Source of the DNA: a virus
Strand: one strand, 5' to 3'
Length of the DNA stretch: 39,743 nt
IMG/VR virus record: IMGVR_UViG_3300022858_000173
Span: 1-39,743 of that record
Positions 13,673-22,687 of this stretch are shown piece by piece. Within the stretch, counting starts at the first letter, position 1. The number at the start of each line of letters is the position of its first letter. Under the pieces are notes generated by a model. The model was not told the DNA's origin. It did no database searches and saw nothing but the letters and a program-made list of their open reading frames with translations. A program made the position numbers and the translations under genes.

Positions 13673-15916
13673 TTAAGTTACTTTACCTATTATATTATTA
13701 TCTGATTTTAAACCATTAATGGATCCATTTTTTATTGTTGTGCCTAAGTTATTATCTTCTATATTTCCTGGCAAAGCTTCATCATCTATTCCTCCATCAA
13801 TTGAATCCACGACCACAGTACCGCTTATATTTTGCTGATAATATTCTTTTGTTTGCAGTGCAATATTCCATTCTTCATTAGCATTATGAGTAAAAACATC
13901 AATATATGTTTGGTATTTTTCTTTTTCTATTATAATTGTATATGGGTGATAACAAACTTCTTGATCTACCTTGTAAGTGTTTGAACTTACCGCTGGTGTA
14001 TCACCACTTGCTGTATAAGCAGATTTTAAAATATCTGGGCTAATCTTTCCATTGATATCTGTTGTAAAAGGGCTTCCACTAATTTCATCACCGTTTACAT
14101 CTTTAATTACAACACGTGTACTTGGGATTGCAACGCCATCATCAGCTGTAACGAATAATGTTAATGAATCATATATGTTAATAGATGATTCTAACGCTAG
14201 GTCAGAATCCATAACGTCTGAATTAGTAAATATAAAATCTATCAGATTAAAAGTTGTAGAATAACCAACAACATAACTACTACCAGGCCAGTTCCAGATT
14301 ACTTTGTCAGTATCAATCATTTCAAAGTCTCGATAAGTTATAGATAATCCATCTGCCCAACTTCTAGTAGACAAACCATATTCTCCGTAAATTTGCAAAT
14401 CTGTAATTGTGGCTGTATCGATTGCAGAGTCTAAAATTTCAAAACCGTACCTTGAGTTAACTATTCTTAAATTATCTGATGTAATATTATCACCAGAAAA
14501 TTGCATTATATCAATTTTTAATTCGTTTTGGATAGCCGAATCGTATATTTCACAATCATCATAAAAATATAACCCTGTATAATTCCTAGAAATAGTCCTG
14601 TCATTCCTAGAATCATCGTTAATCAGACTGTTATAAAAAGTAGTATTCTTAAATCTTAAAGGTGGACTATTAACTGCAGAATTTGCATAGATTAATCTTA
14701 TCCCCCCTAATGTAGTTCCTGTTGATTCTAACGTACCAAAAGTAGTTTTAGTACAATTGAAAGTAGTAAAGAATCCTGAAGTATATAATGTAACAAAAGA
14801 ATCTGCAAAATAATCTTCTATTGCGATATGGTCATAACTAGTCCAGATATTATAATTAGCCCACTTAATATGTCCCATTAAAAAAGTGTTCCAACCATTG
14901 AGTTGATCAGCGTCATAAATGTCTTCAAATTTAGCCGGTGCTAATTCTGTTCCACCACTTACTGTTATTGTTCCTCTTTCTTTGTCAAAATAAGCAAAAG
15001 AAACATAACTACTCCTTATGGCTGTTGATGTATTACTTCTAGCAAATAATGGGATTCCAATATCTATCGTATAGTCTCTACTTTCAGTTTCAATATCATA
15101 ATAAATAAAATAACCACAATTAACAGATTGTGCCTCGTTATCAATCTCAGCTGCCGATGTATAAATACCAGTACTAACAGTTGATATTTTATAATCTTCA
15201 CTAGTTGGAGTTCTCATTATATAATATTTTTCTGTATCTACCGCATTTGTCCATTCAACTTTCAAACTTCTTTTAATAGTTGTTGTTGTTCCGCTTGCTT
15301 CATCACTTGGGACACTTCTTAATGGATAACCAACACCCACTCCAGTAATTACCATTCCAAATATTTTATAATAATAAATTGTATTAGCACTTAAAATACC
15401 AGTACCCATTTCATTGATAGTTGGGGGTGTCGCAACTGTGGCCGTTGTTCTTTTTATTCTAATATAAAATCTTTTAGTTGCATCTTCAACAGCCTTTGAT
15501 TTCCACAATGACAAACTTGGATAATTAGCAATATTAAAACTTATTGTCCCGTCTTGTGTAAATCCAACAGTTCCATCTGTCACAGATAAAGTGGTCCAAG
15601 TTCCGGAAGCATTACTATATTCAAATGTTAAACCCAAATCGACGCTTGCTGGCGTAGTCAAAGAAACATGCAAATCTGCCCATCTACCATCAATTGCTGT
15701 TGATCCTTGAGTATATCTTTTTGTGTCTAAACCAATATATAAATAATCATCGTCAGATGTCATAAATTGAACACCTGATCCAGTTGTAAATTCATCGGTT
15801 CTGTCAACAAGTGATCCACCTTCCTCAGAATAAACTTTATTTAAACCATGAACAGCCGTAACTATAACACCAGCCGGTTTATTTGGTGGATCTATTCTTG
15901 TTATTGTTACTGACAT
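13673..15916 (-). CDS. Large beta-rich fibre or spike protein in the head-connector block
   Basis: A 747-residue protein with no enzymatic motif recognised. The N-terminal third holds beta-sandwich-like segments (FTTGSGVQFMTSDDDYLYIG, then DLGLTFEYSNASGTW). The middle (about 370-560) has short strand repeats with Asn and Asp (TTFGTLESTGTTLGGIRLIY, DNLRIVNSRYGFEILDSA) that read like a right-handed parallel beta-helix. The C-terminus contains an Ig-like or carboxypeptidase-regulatory-like domain (VAIPSTRVVIKDVNGDEISG). It is encoded between the capsid and the connector genes rather than after the tape measure, so it could be a head fibre. Identity uncertain. Confidence 0.5.
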   Translation of the reverse strand: MSVTITRIDPPNKPAGVIVTAVHGLNKVYSEEGGSLVDRTDEFTTGSGVQFMTSDDDYLYIGLDTKRYTQGSTAIDGRWADLHVSLTTPASVDLGLTFEYSNASGTWTTLSVTDGTVGFTQDGTISFNIANYPSLSLWKSKAVEDATKRFYIRIKRTTATVATPPTINEMGTGILSANTIYYYKIFGMVITGVGVGYPLRSVPSDEASGTTTTIKRSLKVEWTNAVDTEKYYIMRTPTSEDYKISTVSTGIYTSAAEIDNEAQSVNCGYFIYYDIETESRDYTIDIGIPLFARSNTSTAIRSSYVSFAYFDKERGTITVSGGTELAPAKFEDIYDADQLNGWNTFLMGHIKWANYNIWTSYDHIAIEDYFADSFVTLYTSGFFTTFNCTKTTFGTLESTGTTLGGIRLIYANSAVNSPPLRFKNTTFYNSLINDDSRNDRTISRNYTGLYFYDDCEIYDSAIQNELKIDIMQFSGDNITSDNLRIVNSRYGFEILDSAIDTATITDLQIYGEYGLSTRSWADGLSITYRDFEMIDTDKVIWNWPGSSYVVGYSTTFNLIDFIFTNSDVMDSDLALESSINIYDSLTLFVTADDGVAIPSTRVVIKDVNGDEISGSPFTTDINGKISPDILKSAYTASGDTPAVSSNTYKVDQEVCYHPYTIIIEKEKYQTYIDVFTHNANEEWNIALQTKEYYQQNISGTVVVDSIDGGIDDEALPGNIEDNNLGTTIKNGSINGLKSDNNIIGKVT

Positions 15917-15941
15917 ATTATAAAATTTTATTTAAGGAGTT

Positions 15942-15958
15942 GGGGTCGGATTGACCCC
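15942..15958 (-). terminator. Small hairpin between zinc-finger gene and fibre gene
   Basis: GGGGTC, a 5-nt loop and GACCCC form a perfect 6-bp stem overlapping the stop of the zinc-finger gene. It is followed by AACTCC and an A/T-rich stretch up to the next ATG rather than a clean U tract, so it is closer to the box-plus-hairpin leaders here than to a strong terminator. Confidence 0.45.
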
Positions 15959-16098
15959 TAGTGATAGCGAGTAAGGTGGAACACTGTTCCGCAATTACTA
16001 CACTGGAGATAAAGAACGATGTGGGTATAGCAGATGAGCCTTTCAGCCTTGAGGATTGGTACGAACTTTCCGCAGTGTTGGCAGTATTCAACTTTCAT
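15958..16098 (-). CDS. Small zinc-ribbon protein
   Basis: A 46-residue protein with two Cys pairs, CQHCGKFVP and CSNCGTVFH, plus His residues, making a single zinc ribbon. I chose the ATG at 16098 because AAGGAG lies 7 nt upstream; an upstream in-frame ATG at 16176 would add 26 residues with no zinc-finger character. It overlaps the preceding zinc-finger gene by 3 codons. Function is unknown; such ribbons often bind nucleic acid or partner proteins. The clear SD and less AT-rich sequence set it apart from the structural genes on both sides. Confidence 0.65.
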   Translation of the reverse strand: MKVEYCQHCGKFVPILKAERLICYTHIVLYLQCSNCGTVFHLTRYH

Positions 16099-16267
16099 TA
16101 GCAGTCTCCTTAGTGCGATGCCAACTGATGATACCGCAACCTGTGCAAGCGACCTTGACCAAATTCTCTGGACCACTGTCGTTTGTTCCCAGCCTTATGC
16201 TGGCTATGATTTCAGAAATCTTGATGTGTTCTTCCGTGCTTTTACACACGATACAGTACTTATCCAT
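16088..16267 (-). CDS. Small zinc-finger protein, partner of the next zinc ribbon
   Basis: A 59-residue protein with CIVCKSTEEH near the N-terminus and CTGCGIISWHR near residue 43, which together can bind one zinc. The start at 16267 is set by a GGAGG 5 nt upstream; an earlier ATG four codons back overlaps that SD. Its ATG overlaps the HNH stop (ATGGATAA). It belongs to a tightly overlapping three-gene cassette (HNH, zinc finger, zinc ribbon) that interrupts the structural block. Confidence 0.62.
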   Translation of the reverse strand: MDKYCIVCKSTEEHIKISEIIASIRLGTNDSGPENLVKVACTGCGIISWHRTKETANES

Positions 16268-16529
16268 TGTAACCTCCATTCATTCTTATCCTTTTGATAA
16301 GGTTGTTTATTTCACTATGTTCCCATTTTTTGTCTGGTTGCATAATGATATCAATGAAATCGTGTACTTCTTCAACAGTCAAGTTGATGAACAGATGATG
16401 CCACAGGGCGTGCCAATCTCTTGGTAAAAGAACGATGTTGTTGTGGTTGTCGCCGCCTCTCGATTGAGGTTTTACGTGGTGTCTGTTGTGTCGTTTGTCA
16501 ATCTTTCTCTTCTTTTTCTTTTTCTTCAC
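16260..16529 (-). CDS. HNH-like nuclease with GTG start
   Basis: An 89-residue protein beginning with a Lys/Arg-rich tail. The core RHHVKPQSRGGDNHNNIVLL, followed by PRDWHALWHHLFIN, is the HNH signature (His-His, Asn-Asn, His-xxx-His) without zinc-knuckle Cys. It is close to the small His-rich HNH proteins found in phages. The start codon is GTG at 16529 with GGAGGTG 4-5 nt upstream, one of the best ribosome sites in the genome. The C-terminal helix (VEEVHDFIDIIM) is normal for the family. It heads the foreign-looking cassette at 15.96-16.53 kb and is probably a mobile gene. Confidence 0.72.
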   Translation of the reverse strand: MKKKKKKRKIDKRHNRHHVKPQSRGGDNHNNIVLLPRDWHALWHHLFINLTVEEVHDFIDIIMQPDKKWEHSEINNLIKRIRMNGGYNG

Positions 16530-16553
16530 TAGACACCTCCATTGTAAAAGAAC

Positions 16554-16760
16554 CTAGAAAAAAACTCTTAAAAATACTGGTATCAATAATGCTGTTACAA
16601 CTAAAAAACCACCAATAATCTTATTCTTCCATCTCTCTAAACAGGTTACTCTCCCATTAGTCTTTGTGGTTTGAACTTCTATCTTCTCTAATTTATCAGA
16701 TAGGTGTTCTTTTAAATTTTCTATTCGTTCTATTACAACGCCTAGTGTTTGTTCAGGCAT
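16554..16760 (-). CDS. XhlA-like coiled-coil membrane protein
   Basis: A 68-residue protein with an N-terminal amphipathic coiled coil (about 5-45, including ENLKEHLSDKLEKIEVQ), then RVTCLERWKNKI, and a single C-terminal membrane span (IGGFLVVTALLIPVFLRVFF, 49-68). This layout and the 'TNGRVT.LE.WK' segment match the haemolysin XhlA family, which often accompanies holins. It lies in the head-fibre block, far from the peptidase-holin at 2.5 kb, so a lysis role is uncertain. It could also be an infection-stage membrane protein. No SD is seen. Confidence 0.6.
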   Translation of the reverse strand: MPEQTLGVVIERIENLKEHLSDKLEKIEVQTTKTNGRVTCLERWKNKIIGGFLVVTALLIPVFLRVFF

Positions 16761-16816
16761 AATTTTTTATAATTAATTAATCTCCGCCTCTGTAAAGAAG
16801 CAGAGTTAAATAACTA

Positions 16817-18529
16817 TTATTCACCTATATTATCTACCACAATTCCATACACTCGGAATACAACAGTTTGAGTCGTTGCAGTTGCACCCGTAGTTACGTT
16901 TATCTTCATATTATCTCCTGTTTCCATAGAAGTAACTGCTGAAACAGAAGCAATCTCATCTTGTTGAAAATAACCAGCTGTACCAGGTGTTGCTACACTA
17001 CCAGATGTAATATAATTATTATAATCAGCATCGTTTATTCCCATTGACCAAGTAGCAGTATTAGAATAATCTGCCTCAGCAATGCAAACCTGAACCACTC
17101 TTAGCGGTATAACTCGTTTACCAGTAATATTGGTATATAATATTGTTTTCGCTACTGCTGTCATATCTACCTCAACTGTTCCCAATAAACCGCCTCCTTG
17201 TTCTTTGAATTGACCAAGCGTTAGAAATGAATTATCTAAAGTAGCGTCTTGTCCACTAACTTCACCAGGGAAGGTGGTTTTACCATCTGAATCAACTGAC
17301 TGTACTTCGTTTGTACCTGCTTCAGAAAAGAACATCGAAGCTGTATCTACATACATAACATCACCTTCTTCGCCACTACTTTCCATCCAAACTACTGCCA
17401 ATATTTTACCACTTGTTGGTGCTGGGATTTCGCTATAAGAATCTTGAGAGAATACTTCACTGTTTGTTACAAGTAAATACCTTTGATTGTCTGCATCTAA
17501 ATCTCCAGTATCTGAGTATTCTTCCCAAGCTCCAGTTGTATAATTAAATATCTCATCTGCTTCGTCAACTGTGTTATTTAAAAATATCATTGAAGACCTA
17601 ACAGCACTTGCGTTTCCAGAAGCACCACGAGCATAATAACTAAATGAAATTTCATCACCTGCTGTTCCAGTGAATAACTGACCAACATAACTTTTTGGAC
17701 TATCACCATCATCAGCCATCTTTACTGATGAAGTTCCTGTATTTACAATAGTTGTTTCTTCTGTAATTATACCTGCTCCATCATCATTTATTGTTCCAGT
17801 CAACCAGCTATCAGGACCTACAACATCTGTCCAATCTTCAAAGTCTCCATTCACTGCTTGGTCAGTACCTTCAATTAGTACTTCATAATCGTCAATTACC
17901 ATCGTATCACCACTATTTGCAGAACTACCAAAAATATATGCAAACCCATCTGTATAACCTTCTGGCACTGTTACCTGTGTTCCTGTTAATTGTGTATAAG
18001 AACTTGTAGCGGTTAATGTTTCAAAATTATCAGCTGTTGGCATTTCTGTAGTCACTGTCCAAGTGCCTGCATTTGCTCCAGTAAAGTTATAGTTATAAGA
18101 ATCTTCACCATTTTCACATTCATAAAGCACACTAACATTTGGACTTCCAGTTAATCTTTTAGCATAAATCCTTGCTTGTAATGTTTCTAAACTTCCTGCT
18201 ACAGCTGTTGTGTAATTACCCATCAAAGGTGAAATATAAAACCCCGCAGAGTATAATGCACTGATAGTTAATTTTGCTGCGTAAGTTCCTGCGTGTTTAT
18301 CTGTTGAACGCTCTACTGAACCACCCAAACTCATAAGTTCATAATCGTCTGGTGTTCTTCCAGATAAACTCCAATCATTAAAATCTTTGTTTAATAATTG
18401 TTGTACTGGACCTGTATATGTAGCAGAAAGACCATCGCTTATGTCTATTGTATCTCCTGATTTTCTAGGAACTATAGTAGTACCACTTCTTTTGAATGGT
18501 GGTGCTAAGTTTACTTTTAAATTATCCAT
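16817..18529 (-). CDS. Fibre-like protein with two carbohydrate-binding-like domains
   Basis: A 570-residue protein. Two similar beta-sandwich modules are visible: residues about 63-220 (NKDFNDWSLSGRTPDDYELM ... GTYAAKLTIS) and 226-410 (VNGDFEDWTDVVGPDSWLTG ... TGTSSVKMADDG). Each starts with 'N.DF.DW....PD.W' and has a 'GT.S.K' strand, as in CBM4_9-like carbohydrate-binding domains. The C-terminal 110 residues (MTAVAKTILYTNITGKRVIP ... FRVYGIVVDNIGE) look like a capsid- or tail-bound beta domain. Encoded between capsid and connector genes, it may decorate the head and bind host or environmental glycans. The domain type is a pattern-based call. Confidence 0.58.
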   Translation of the reverse strand: MDNLKVNLAPPFKRSGTTIVPRKSGDTIDISDGLSATYTGPVQQLLNKDFNDWSLSGRTPDDYELMSLGGSVERSTDKHAGTYAAKLTISALYSAGFYISPLMGNYTTAVAGSLETLQARIYAKRLTGSPNVSVLYECENGEDSYNYNFTGANAGTWTVTTEMPTADNFETLTATSSYTQLTGTQVTVPEGYTDGFAYIFGSSANSGDTMVIDDYEVLIEGTDQAVNGDFEDWTDVVGPDSWLTGTINDDGAGIITEETTIVNTGTSSVKMADDGDSPKSYVGQLFTGTAGDEISFSYYARGASGNASAVRSSMIFLNNTVDEADEIFNYTTGAWEEYSDTGDLDADNQRYLLVTNSEVFSQDSYSEIPAPTSGKILAVVWMESSGEEGDVMYVDTASMFFSEAGTNEVQSVDSDGKTTFPGEVSGQDATLDNSFLTLGQFKEQGGGLLGTVEVDMTAVAKTILYTNITGKRVIPLRVVQVCIAEADYSNTATWSMGINDADYNNYITSGSVATPGTAGYFQQDEIASVSAVTSMETGDNMKINVTTGATATTQTVVFRVYGIVVDNIGE

Positions 18530-18551
18530 ATTGTTTTAATATTATTATGAA

Positions 18552-19328
18552 TTATGACATTACCAAATAGTCGACTCCTTCTCCATTAGTGGTAACATCT
18601 ACATAAACAGTCGCTCTGTCAGCAATACTTATATTTATACTATCGTTTGCTGCTAATATAATCCCTTTATTAGTTGTAGCGTCAACTGTTGAATCACCAA
18701 TAAATATATCATTTGTATTCCCTGATTTTGCTCTGATATAAATTGATTTAGCTACTAAAGTTGTACCCAAAGCCTCTGCTGTTCCTGATGTTGTTACAGT
18801 TTTATTTCCACTTGTAAGTGTTGTCGGTATTGCAACTCCTGCGACTACCGGATCGTCGCTTGCTAGTGTCATTCTTTGTGTCCCCACATCGACTGTTCCT
18901 GCTCCTAAATCAATTGTGTTTCCACCCAATTCTTCTACATTTTGACTTGCTGTAACTTCTATATCATCAACTGATATATTAAACATAGCAATTTTATAGT
19001 CTGATGTCATTGATGTTGAAGCGTCTTTTTTCTTACCTCTAAGTTTACCTGACAAATAATCTATCCAAAATTCGCCGTTTTCTAGATCGGCGTCGGCTGT
19101 GTCATAAGCTACTTCTGTGTCAAAAGCTGTTGATGTGAGTGCTATACTTGTATCGCCAAATCCCCCGATTTCTCCACCCAAACTGTTTCTTATTGGAAAG
19201 CTAGCAAATTGGCATTCTACCATTACACCAGCAATCCCGGCAGTAATTGCGATTGTTTCCGCTGTGATTGACTGTATTTCAACGGAAGAATTTCTCTCCA
19301 TTGTAAGCTCGTCTGCTTTGTTTTTCAT
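18552..19328 (-). CDS. Beta-rich virion protein, unrecognised
   Basis: A 258-residue protein with no family I recognise. The start (MKNKADELTMERNSSVEIQS) leads into strands rich in Thr, Ala, Ser and Asp, including WIDYLSGKLRGKKKDAS near residue 88. The last 75 residues (VAKSIYIRAKSGNTNDIFIG ... VDVTTNGEGVDYLVMS) form a pattern seen in many phage structural proteins where a virion adaptor ends in 'a jelly-roll-like' strand set. It lies between the 570-residue fibre and the 81-residue gene with short gaps. A head-decoration role is plausible only by position. Confidence 0.5.
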   Translation of the reverse strand: MKNKADELTMERNSSVEIQSITAETIAITAGIAGVMVECQFASFPIRNSLGGEIGGFGDTSIALTSTAFDTEVAYDTADADLENGEFWIDYLSGKLRGKKKDASTSMTSDYKIAMFNISVDDIEVTASQNVEELGGNTIDLGAGTVDVGTQRMTLASDDPVVAGVAIPTTLTSGNKTVTTSGTAEALGTTLVAKSIYIRAKSGNTNDIFIGDSTVDATTNKGIILAANDSINISIADRATVYVDVTTNGEGVDYLVMS

Positions 19329-19331
19329 ACG

Positions 19332-19577
19332 TTATCCTGTTATATAATTATTATCTAAAAAGATATTTAATAGTTTTCCTTGTAATATGACAGCATCACC
19401 TTTTCTATATAACTCCCCTTTATATTTTACATTCGCTTTCATCCTGTATTCGTGCTTTTTGTGGTCAACAACTCTCTTAATAGTACCTAATTCGTTGATA
19501 TTCTGCGTTTTGCGTGGTTTTTTAGTCATAGATGTATAAATTACCCTATAAAGCCCCCTAAGGGACTTTAACGACAA
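19332..19577 (-). CDS. Small protein with C-terminal DUF7210-like domain
   Basis: An 81-residue, basic protein. The C-terminal half (YRMKANVKYKGELYRKGDAV, then LLNIFLDNNYITG) has the same 'V.Y.GE.Y.KGD....' turn and closing helix as the proteins at 11613-11849 and 23987-24313. The N-terminal 40 residues are Lys/Arg-rich. It is separated by 3 nt from the 258-residue gene and 8 nt from the 543-residue fibre gene. Probably a minor structural or assembly protein; no function is known to me. Confidence 0.55.
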   Translation of the reverse strand: MSLKSLRGLYRVIYTSMTKKPRKTQNINELGTIKRVVDHKKHEYRMKANVKYKGELYRKGDAVILQGKLLNIFLDNNYITG

Positions 19578-19585
19578 TTTACTAT

Positions 19586-21217
19586 TTAGCCAATAGTTGC
19601 TTCACCACCTACGAAATACCAAGCACCTGCTGTAAACAGCAAATGAGCAGAATCTCCAAGATCAGTAAATGTAACAGTTGCGTTAGCACCAGCTAAAGAA
19701 GTTGGTGTCAATATAGCTGTGTCGCCTCCTGCGGTTTCAGCAACATAAGCAATAAACAAATGTTGTCCTTCTGTTCCGTTATCAAGAGTCATTGCATCAC
19801 CAGTACCAGTAGTAGTTATTTCGTGGATTGCTCCAGTAATAGCTACAGCACCAGCGCCTGAAGTTGTAGTAGTTTCAGATGTAACTATTCCACCAGCTAA
19901 ATCAATTATACCAGCACCATCTGGGCTAATAGTAATTGCTCCAGCGGCACCATCAGTAATAGTAATTGATCCTGTGGTTGCATTACCTGTTTGCAATACT
20001 ACATCATTATCTCCAAGTGATCTAAATATACCTTGGGCAGAACCGTCACCAGCTATCATGTTTCCGTAAGAGCCATCGTGAGCCCATCCACCGGCAACAC
20101 CTAATGAGCCAGTACCATTTAATGCTTTAAATCTACCTTGTCCCCATTCTGCGTCGTTAGTGACATCAGTTATAATTCCTGCGATCTGTGCATATTCTAC
20201 TAAATCAACTGGAGTGTCATCGTTGTTTCCAACAAATTTGACATAACCAATTTCATCATTAGCGGCTGCACTAGTAGATACTTGTGTGAGCGTAATTGCT
20301 GCACCCTCTGCACCATCATCTTCACGAGTTACACCAATTGAGCCAGATGCACCATTAACTGTAAATTGAGCGTTTGTTGGATATGCACCACTGCCATCTT
20401 GTACAGATACTGATAATCCACCAACCTCAGCTCCGTCGGCTGGGTCTACAATTCCAAATTCAATTTTGCCATAATCAACAATGCTGGCAGCATCACTTTG
20501 TCCTCTACCAATTAAGGCACCAACAGCGTCGAGCGCGGCTGGAGTAGCTGATACATGATCTAAGATCAAAGATGAACCGGTGGCCGTATCGTTTGTTGCT
20601 CTGATAATTTTACCAGAAGCTAATACTCCGACAGTAGCTACACCACCATTTGTCATTGTTAATTCTCCACTAATTGCTTTAAAATTTGCTGTACCAGCAC
20701 CTGTACCTATCATTATTTCGGTATCTACTATGTTGGTAACTGTGGCAGTTTCAAGATCAAGAGCTTCAATAGTTGTGGTACCATCATTCGCCATTGTTAC
20801 GTCACTACTCAATGCGACAGATGTTATTGTAGTTGCATTACCAATTAATACTTTAGTATCACCAGAAGCATCAAATGCTGCGGCTTTACTTGAAGCATTA
20901 CCTAACAATACACTACCTTCTGCTAGAGCAATTTCGGTTGGAGTAATTGTATCTAGTGCTTCAAATGAAGACACTGTGGTTGTACCAGTATTTCTATAAA
21001 TACCCTCTGTGCCAGCACTGGCATCGGTCTTAATAAAAATACACCCTTTTGAAAAACCGGCTTCGGACCCCGGTACACTTGTACCAGTAGCACGCAAAAC
21101 ATTATCAGAACTATCTTTTTCAATGACAGTTACTGCGGTTGTATCGGGTGTTTCTGAGTTACCAATGGGCTGAAATAATTTTGCAGACACCTTGGTTCTG
21201 TATTTTCTATAAGTCAT
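19586..21217 (-). CDS. Repetitive beta-rich fibre protein next to the capsid gene
   Basis: A 543-residue protein extremely rich in Ala, Gly, Thr, Ser and Asp. Residues about 95-200 show repeats of the form 'G.VLLGNA.....AF...GDTKVLIGNATTITSVALS', with recurring DGTTTIEAL and GGVATVGVL turns, as in head or tail fibres with stacked beta repeats. The end (EGQHLFIAYVAETAGGDTAI ... LLFTAGAWYFVGGEATIG) looks like a compact C-terminal cap. It immediately follows the major capsid gene, which favours a head fibre over a tail fibre. Codon and amino-acid bias towards GCA/ACA/GGT reflect the repeats rather than transfer. Confidence 0.58.
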   Translation of the reverse strand: MTYRKYRTKVSAKLFQPIGNSETPDTTAVTVIEKDSSDNVLRATGTSVPGSEAGFSKGCIFIKTDASAGTEGIYRNTGTTTVSSFEALDTITPTEIALAEGSVLLGNASSKAAAFDASGDTKVLIGNATTITSVALSSDVTMANDGTTTIEALDLETATVTNIVDTEIMIGTGAGTANFKAISGELTMTNGGVATVGVLASGKIIRATNDTATGSSLILDHVSATPAALDAVGALIGRGQSDAASIVDYGKIEFGIVDPADGAEVGGLSVSVQDGSGAYPTNAQFTVNGASGSIGVTREDDGAEGAAITLTQVSTSAAANDEIGYVKFVGNNDDTPVDLVEYAQIAGIITDVTNDAEWGQGRFKALNGTGSLGVAGGWAHDGSYGNMIAGDGSAQGIFRSLGDNDVVLQTGNATTGSITITDGAAGAITISPDGAGIIDLAGGIVTSETTTTSGAGAVAITGAIHEITTTGTGDAMTLDNGTEGQHLFIAYVAETAGGDTAILTPTSLAGANATVTFTDLGDSAHLLFTAGAWYFVGGEATIG

Positions 21218-21289
21218 AATTTTTCTATCAAGGGAGTTTTGTTTTGCCCTACGGACTGGCGGACTCCCACACCGCTACTTTAGATAATT

Positions 21290-22228
21290 CTACGCTACTG
21301 CGTTTTCGATGAAATAAGCTAGATTTACATCAAACATGTTCTGATCATAGCTATATCTCTGTCTTACCACGTCTGACAATTTTGGTTCTTCACGATAGGT
21401 ATCTACTTTTCTTGATACATCGAATAGAGTTAGACCAAATGTTGCCTTCATCAATGTTGGTCGAGGTGTACGGTAAATCAACCAAGCGTGTTTGCCCCAA
21501 ACATCTGCTAAACTATCAGTTTGTCCTTCATCGGCTGAGTTATATACTGCATCTGCAATATAAACATCTTCTAATCTGAAATGTTTCTTTAGGAAAGAAG
21601 TAAAAGCGTCTTCGCCTAATTGACCACCATTTGTGTATTTAACTTGTTCACGAACATCTGGATGATCAATCAATTTGATGTAAGTTGCATAACTTAATAC
21701 CATTACGTTTGGTTTTTGAACTGCTGCTGTACGCATTGCGTTGATACCAGTTCTAATATCTCCCAATGGATCTGAATTTACATAATCACTCCATTGTGAT
21801 GTGCCTGACAAAGTTGTATAACTTGTCATTACACTATTATCTGACATAGTAGTTGCCAATGCTTTTTCTTGGTTGATCCAAATAGCATCCATCAAAAATT
21901 CTACTGCATCTCTCTTTGGATCGTATGGATCGTCAGTGTTATCTCTCATTTCATCTGGTACAAGTTTTTCTAGTGATCTTTCACGACATAGATATTCGCC
22001 TTGTGATACACTGTAATCCATGCTCATTGCACGTGTACCCGGAGCGCGGAAGATTTGGTCTGTATAAGTACGTAGATTCTCTTTGCCGTACTGTGCATAT
22101 TTACCTGATTTTTCTTTGACTTTTAATGTTGGCAAGATTTTTTCACAGATATAATTCTCATTTTTATACATTTGTGAGAATTGTGACAATATCTTATCAA
22201 CTTTTGCGTCGCCTAGTTTAGGATTCAT
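21290..22228 (-). CDS. Major capsid protein (HK97 fold)
   Basis: A 312-residue protein placed after protease/scaffold and cement genes, the standard head order. The sequence fits the GpE-like branch of the HK97 fold: an early helix (DKILSQFSQMYKNENYICEK), an E-loop and spine region (AVEFLMDAIWINQEKALATT), an A-domain strand (NVMVLSYATYIKLIDHPDVR), and a final QNMFDVNLAYFIENAVA. The motif 'P.W..H..L.Y....P...... G.T' (KHAWLIYRTPRPTLMKATFG) is also typical of this group. No SD precedes the ATG. A stem-containing leader lies 3' of it at 21.22-21.29 kb. Confidence 0.9.
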   Translation of the reverse strand: MNPKLGDAKVDKILSQFSQMYKNENYICEKILPTLKVKEKSGKYAQYGKENLRTYTDQIFRAPGTRAMSMDYSVSQGEYLCRERSLEKLVPDEMRDNTDDPYDPKRDAVEFLMDAIWINQEKALATTMSDNSVMTSYTTLSGTSQWSDYVNSDPLGDIRTGINAMRTAAVQKPNVMVLSYATYIKLIDHPDVREQVKYTNGGQLGEDAFTSFLKKHFRLEDVYIADAVYNSADEGQTDSLADVWGKHAWLIYRTPRPTLMKATFGLTLFDVSRKVDTYREEPKLSDVVRQRYSYDQNMFDVNLAYFIENAVA

Positions 22229-22267
22229 AAAAGTTTAATTTATTTGAATTATATTCTTACCCTCGAA

Positions 22268-22660
22268 CTATGGTGTATCTACTTCTCCGTAAACAAGCAA
22301 TACAGAAAGCAAATCTCCACTATCTCCACTACCCAATGCTTTGGCCATAAATTCTTGGCCTGCTGTTGCTACTACTGCTAGGCCACTTGCGTCCGGTGTA
22401 ATATAATCACCGAATGAAATAGATGCGGCTGCTTTTACTTTTGTGATACCTTGAATACGTACTTGTGCAGTTGCTTCGTTAGTTGATCCGTCTGGTCCAT
22501 TTTGCAATACACCTAGAGAAGAATCAGCTGCACCGGAGAGTACAACTTCTTCACTTGCATCATGCTTAACAATATAATATTGACTTGAACTCAAATCTGT
22601 GACAGTTGGTCGGCTTAAATCTATTTTGCCTTCCTCTGTACTTAGAGTTATATCTGACAT
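22268..22660 (-). CDS. Capsid cement / decoration protein (DUF2190 or gpD-like)
   Basis: A 130-residue small beta protein just upstream of the capsid gene in transcription order. The pattern YYIVKHDASEEVVLSGAADS, LGVLQNGPDGS, AQVRIQGITKVKAAASISFG and DYITPDASG is characteristic of DUF2190-type cement proteins: a repeated 'G.......G.V.V...G...V.A...I..GD.V' logic. These trimers bind the outside of the shell at threefold sites and stabilise it against packaging pressure. It also provides the expected partner for large decoration proteins encoded downstream. Confidence 0.8.
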   Translation of the reverse strand: MSDITLSTEEGKIDLSRPTVTDLSSSQYYIVKHDASEEVVLSGAADSSLGVLQNGPDGSTNEATAQVRIQGITKVKAAASISFGDYITPDASGLAVVATAGQEFMAKALGSGDSGDLLSVLLVYGEVDTP

Positions 22661-22687
22661 ATTTTTATATGTTTATGAATTAATTAT

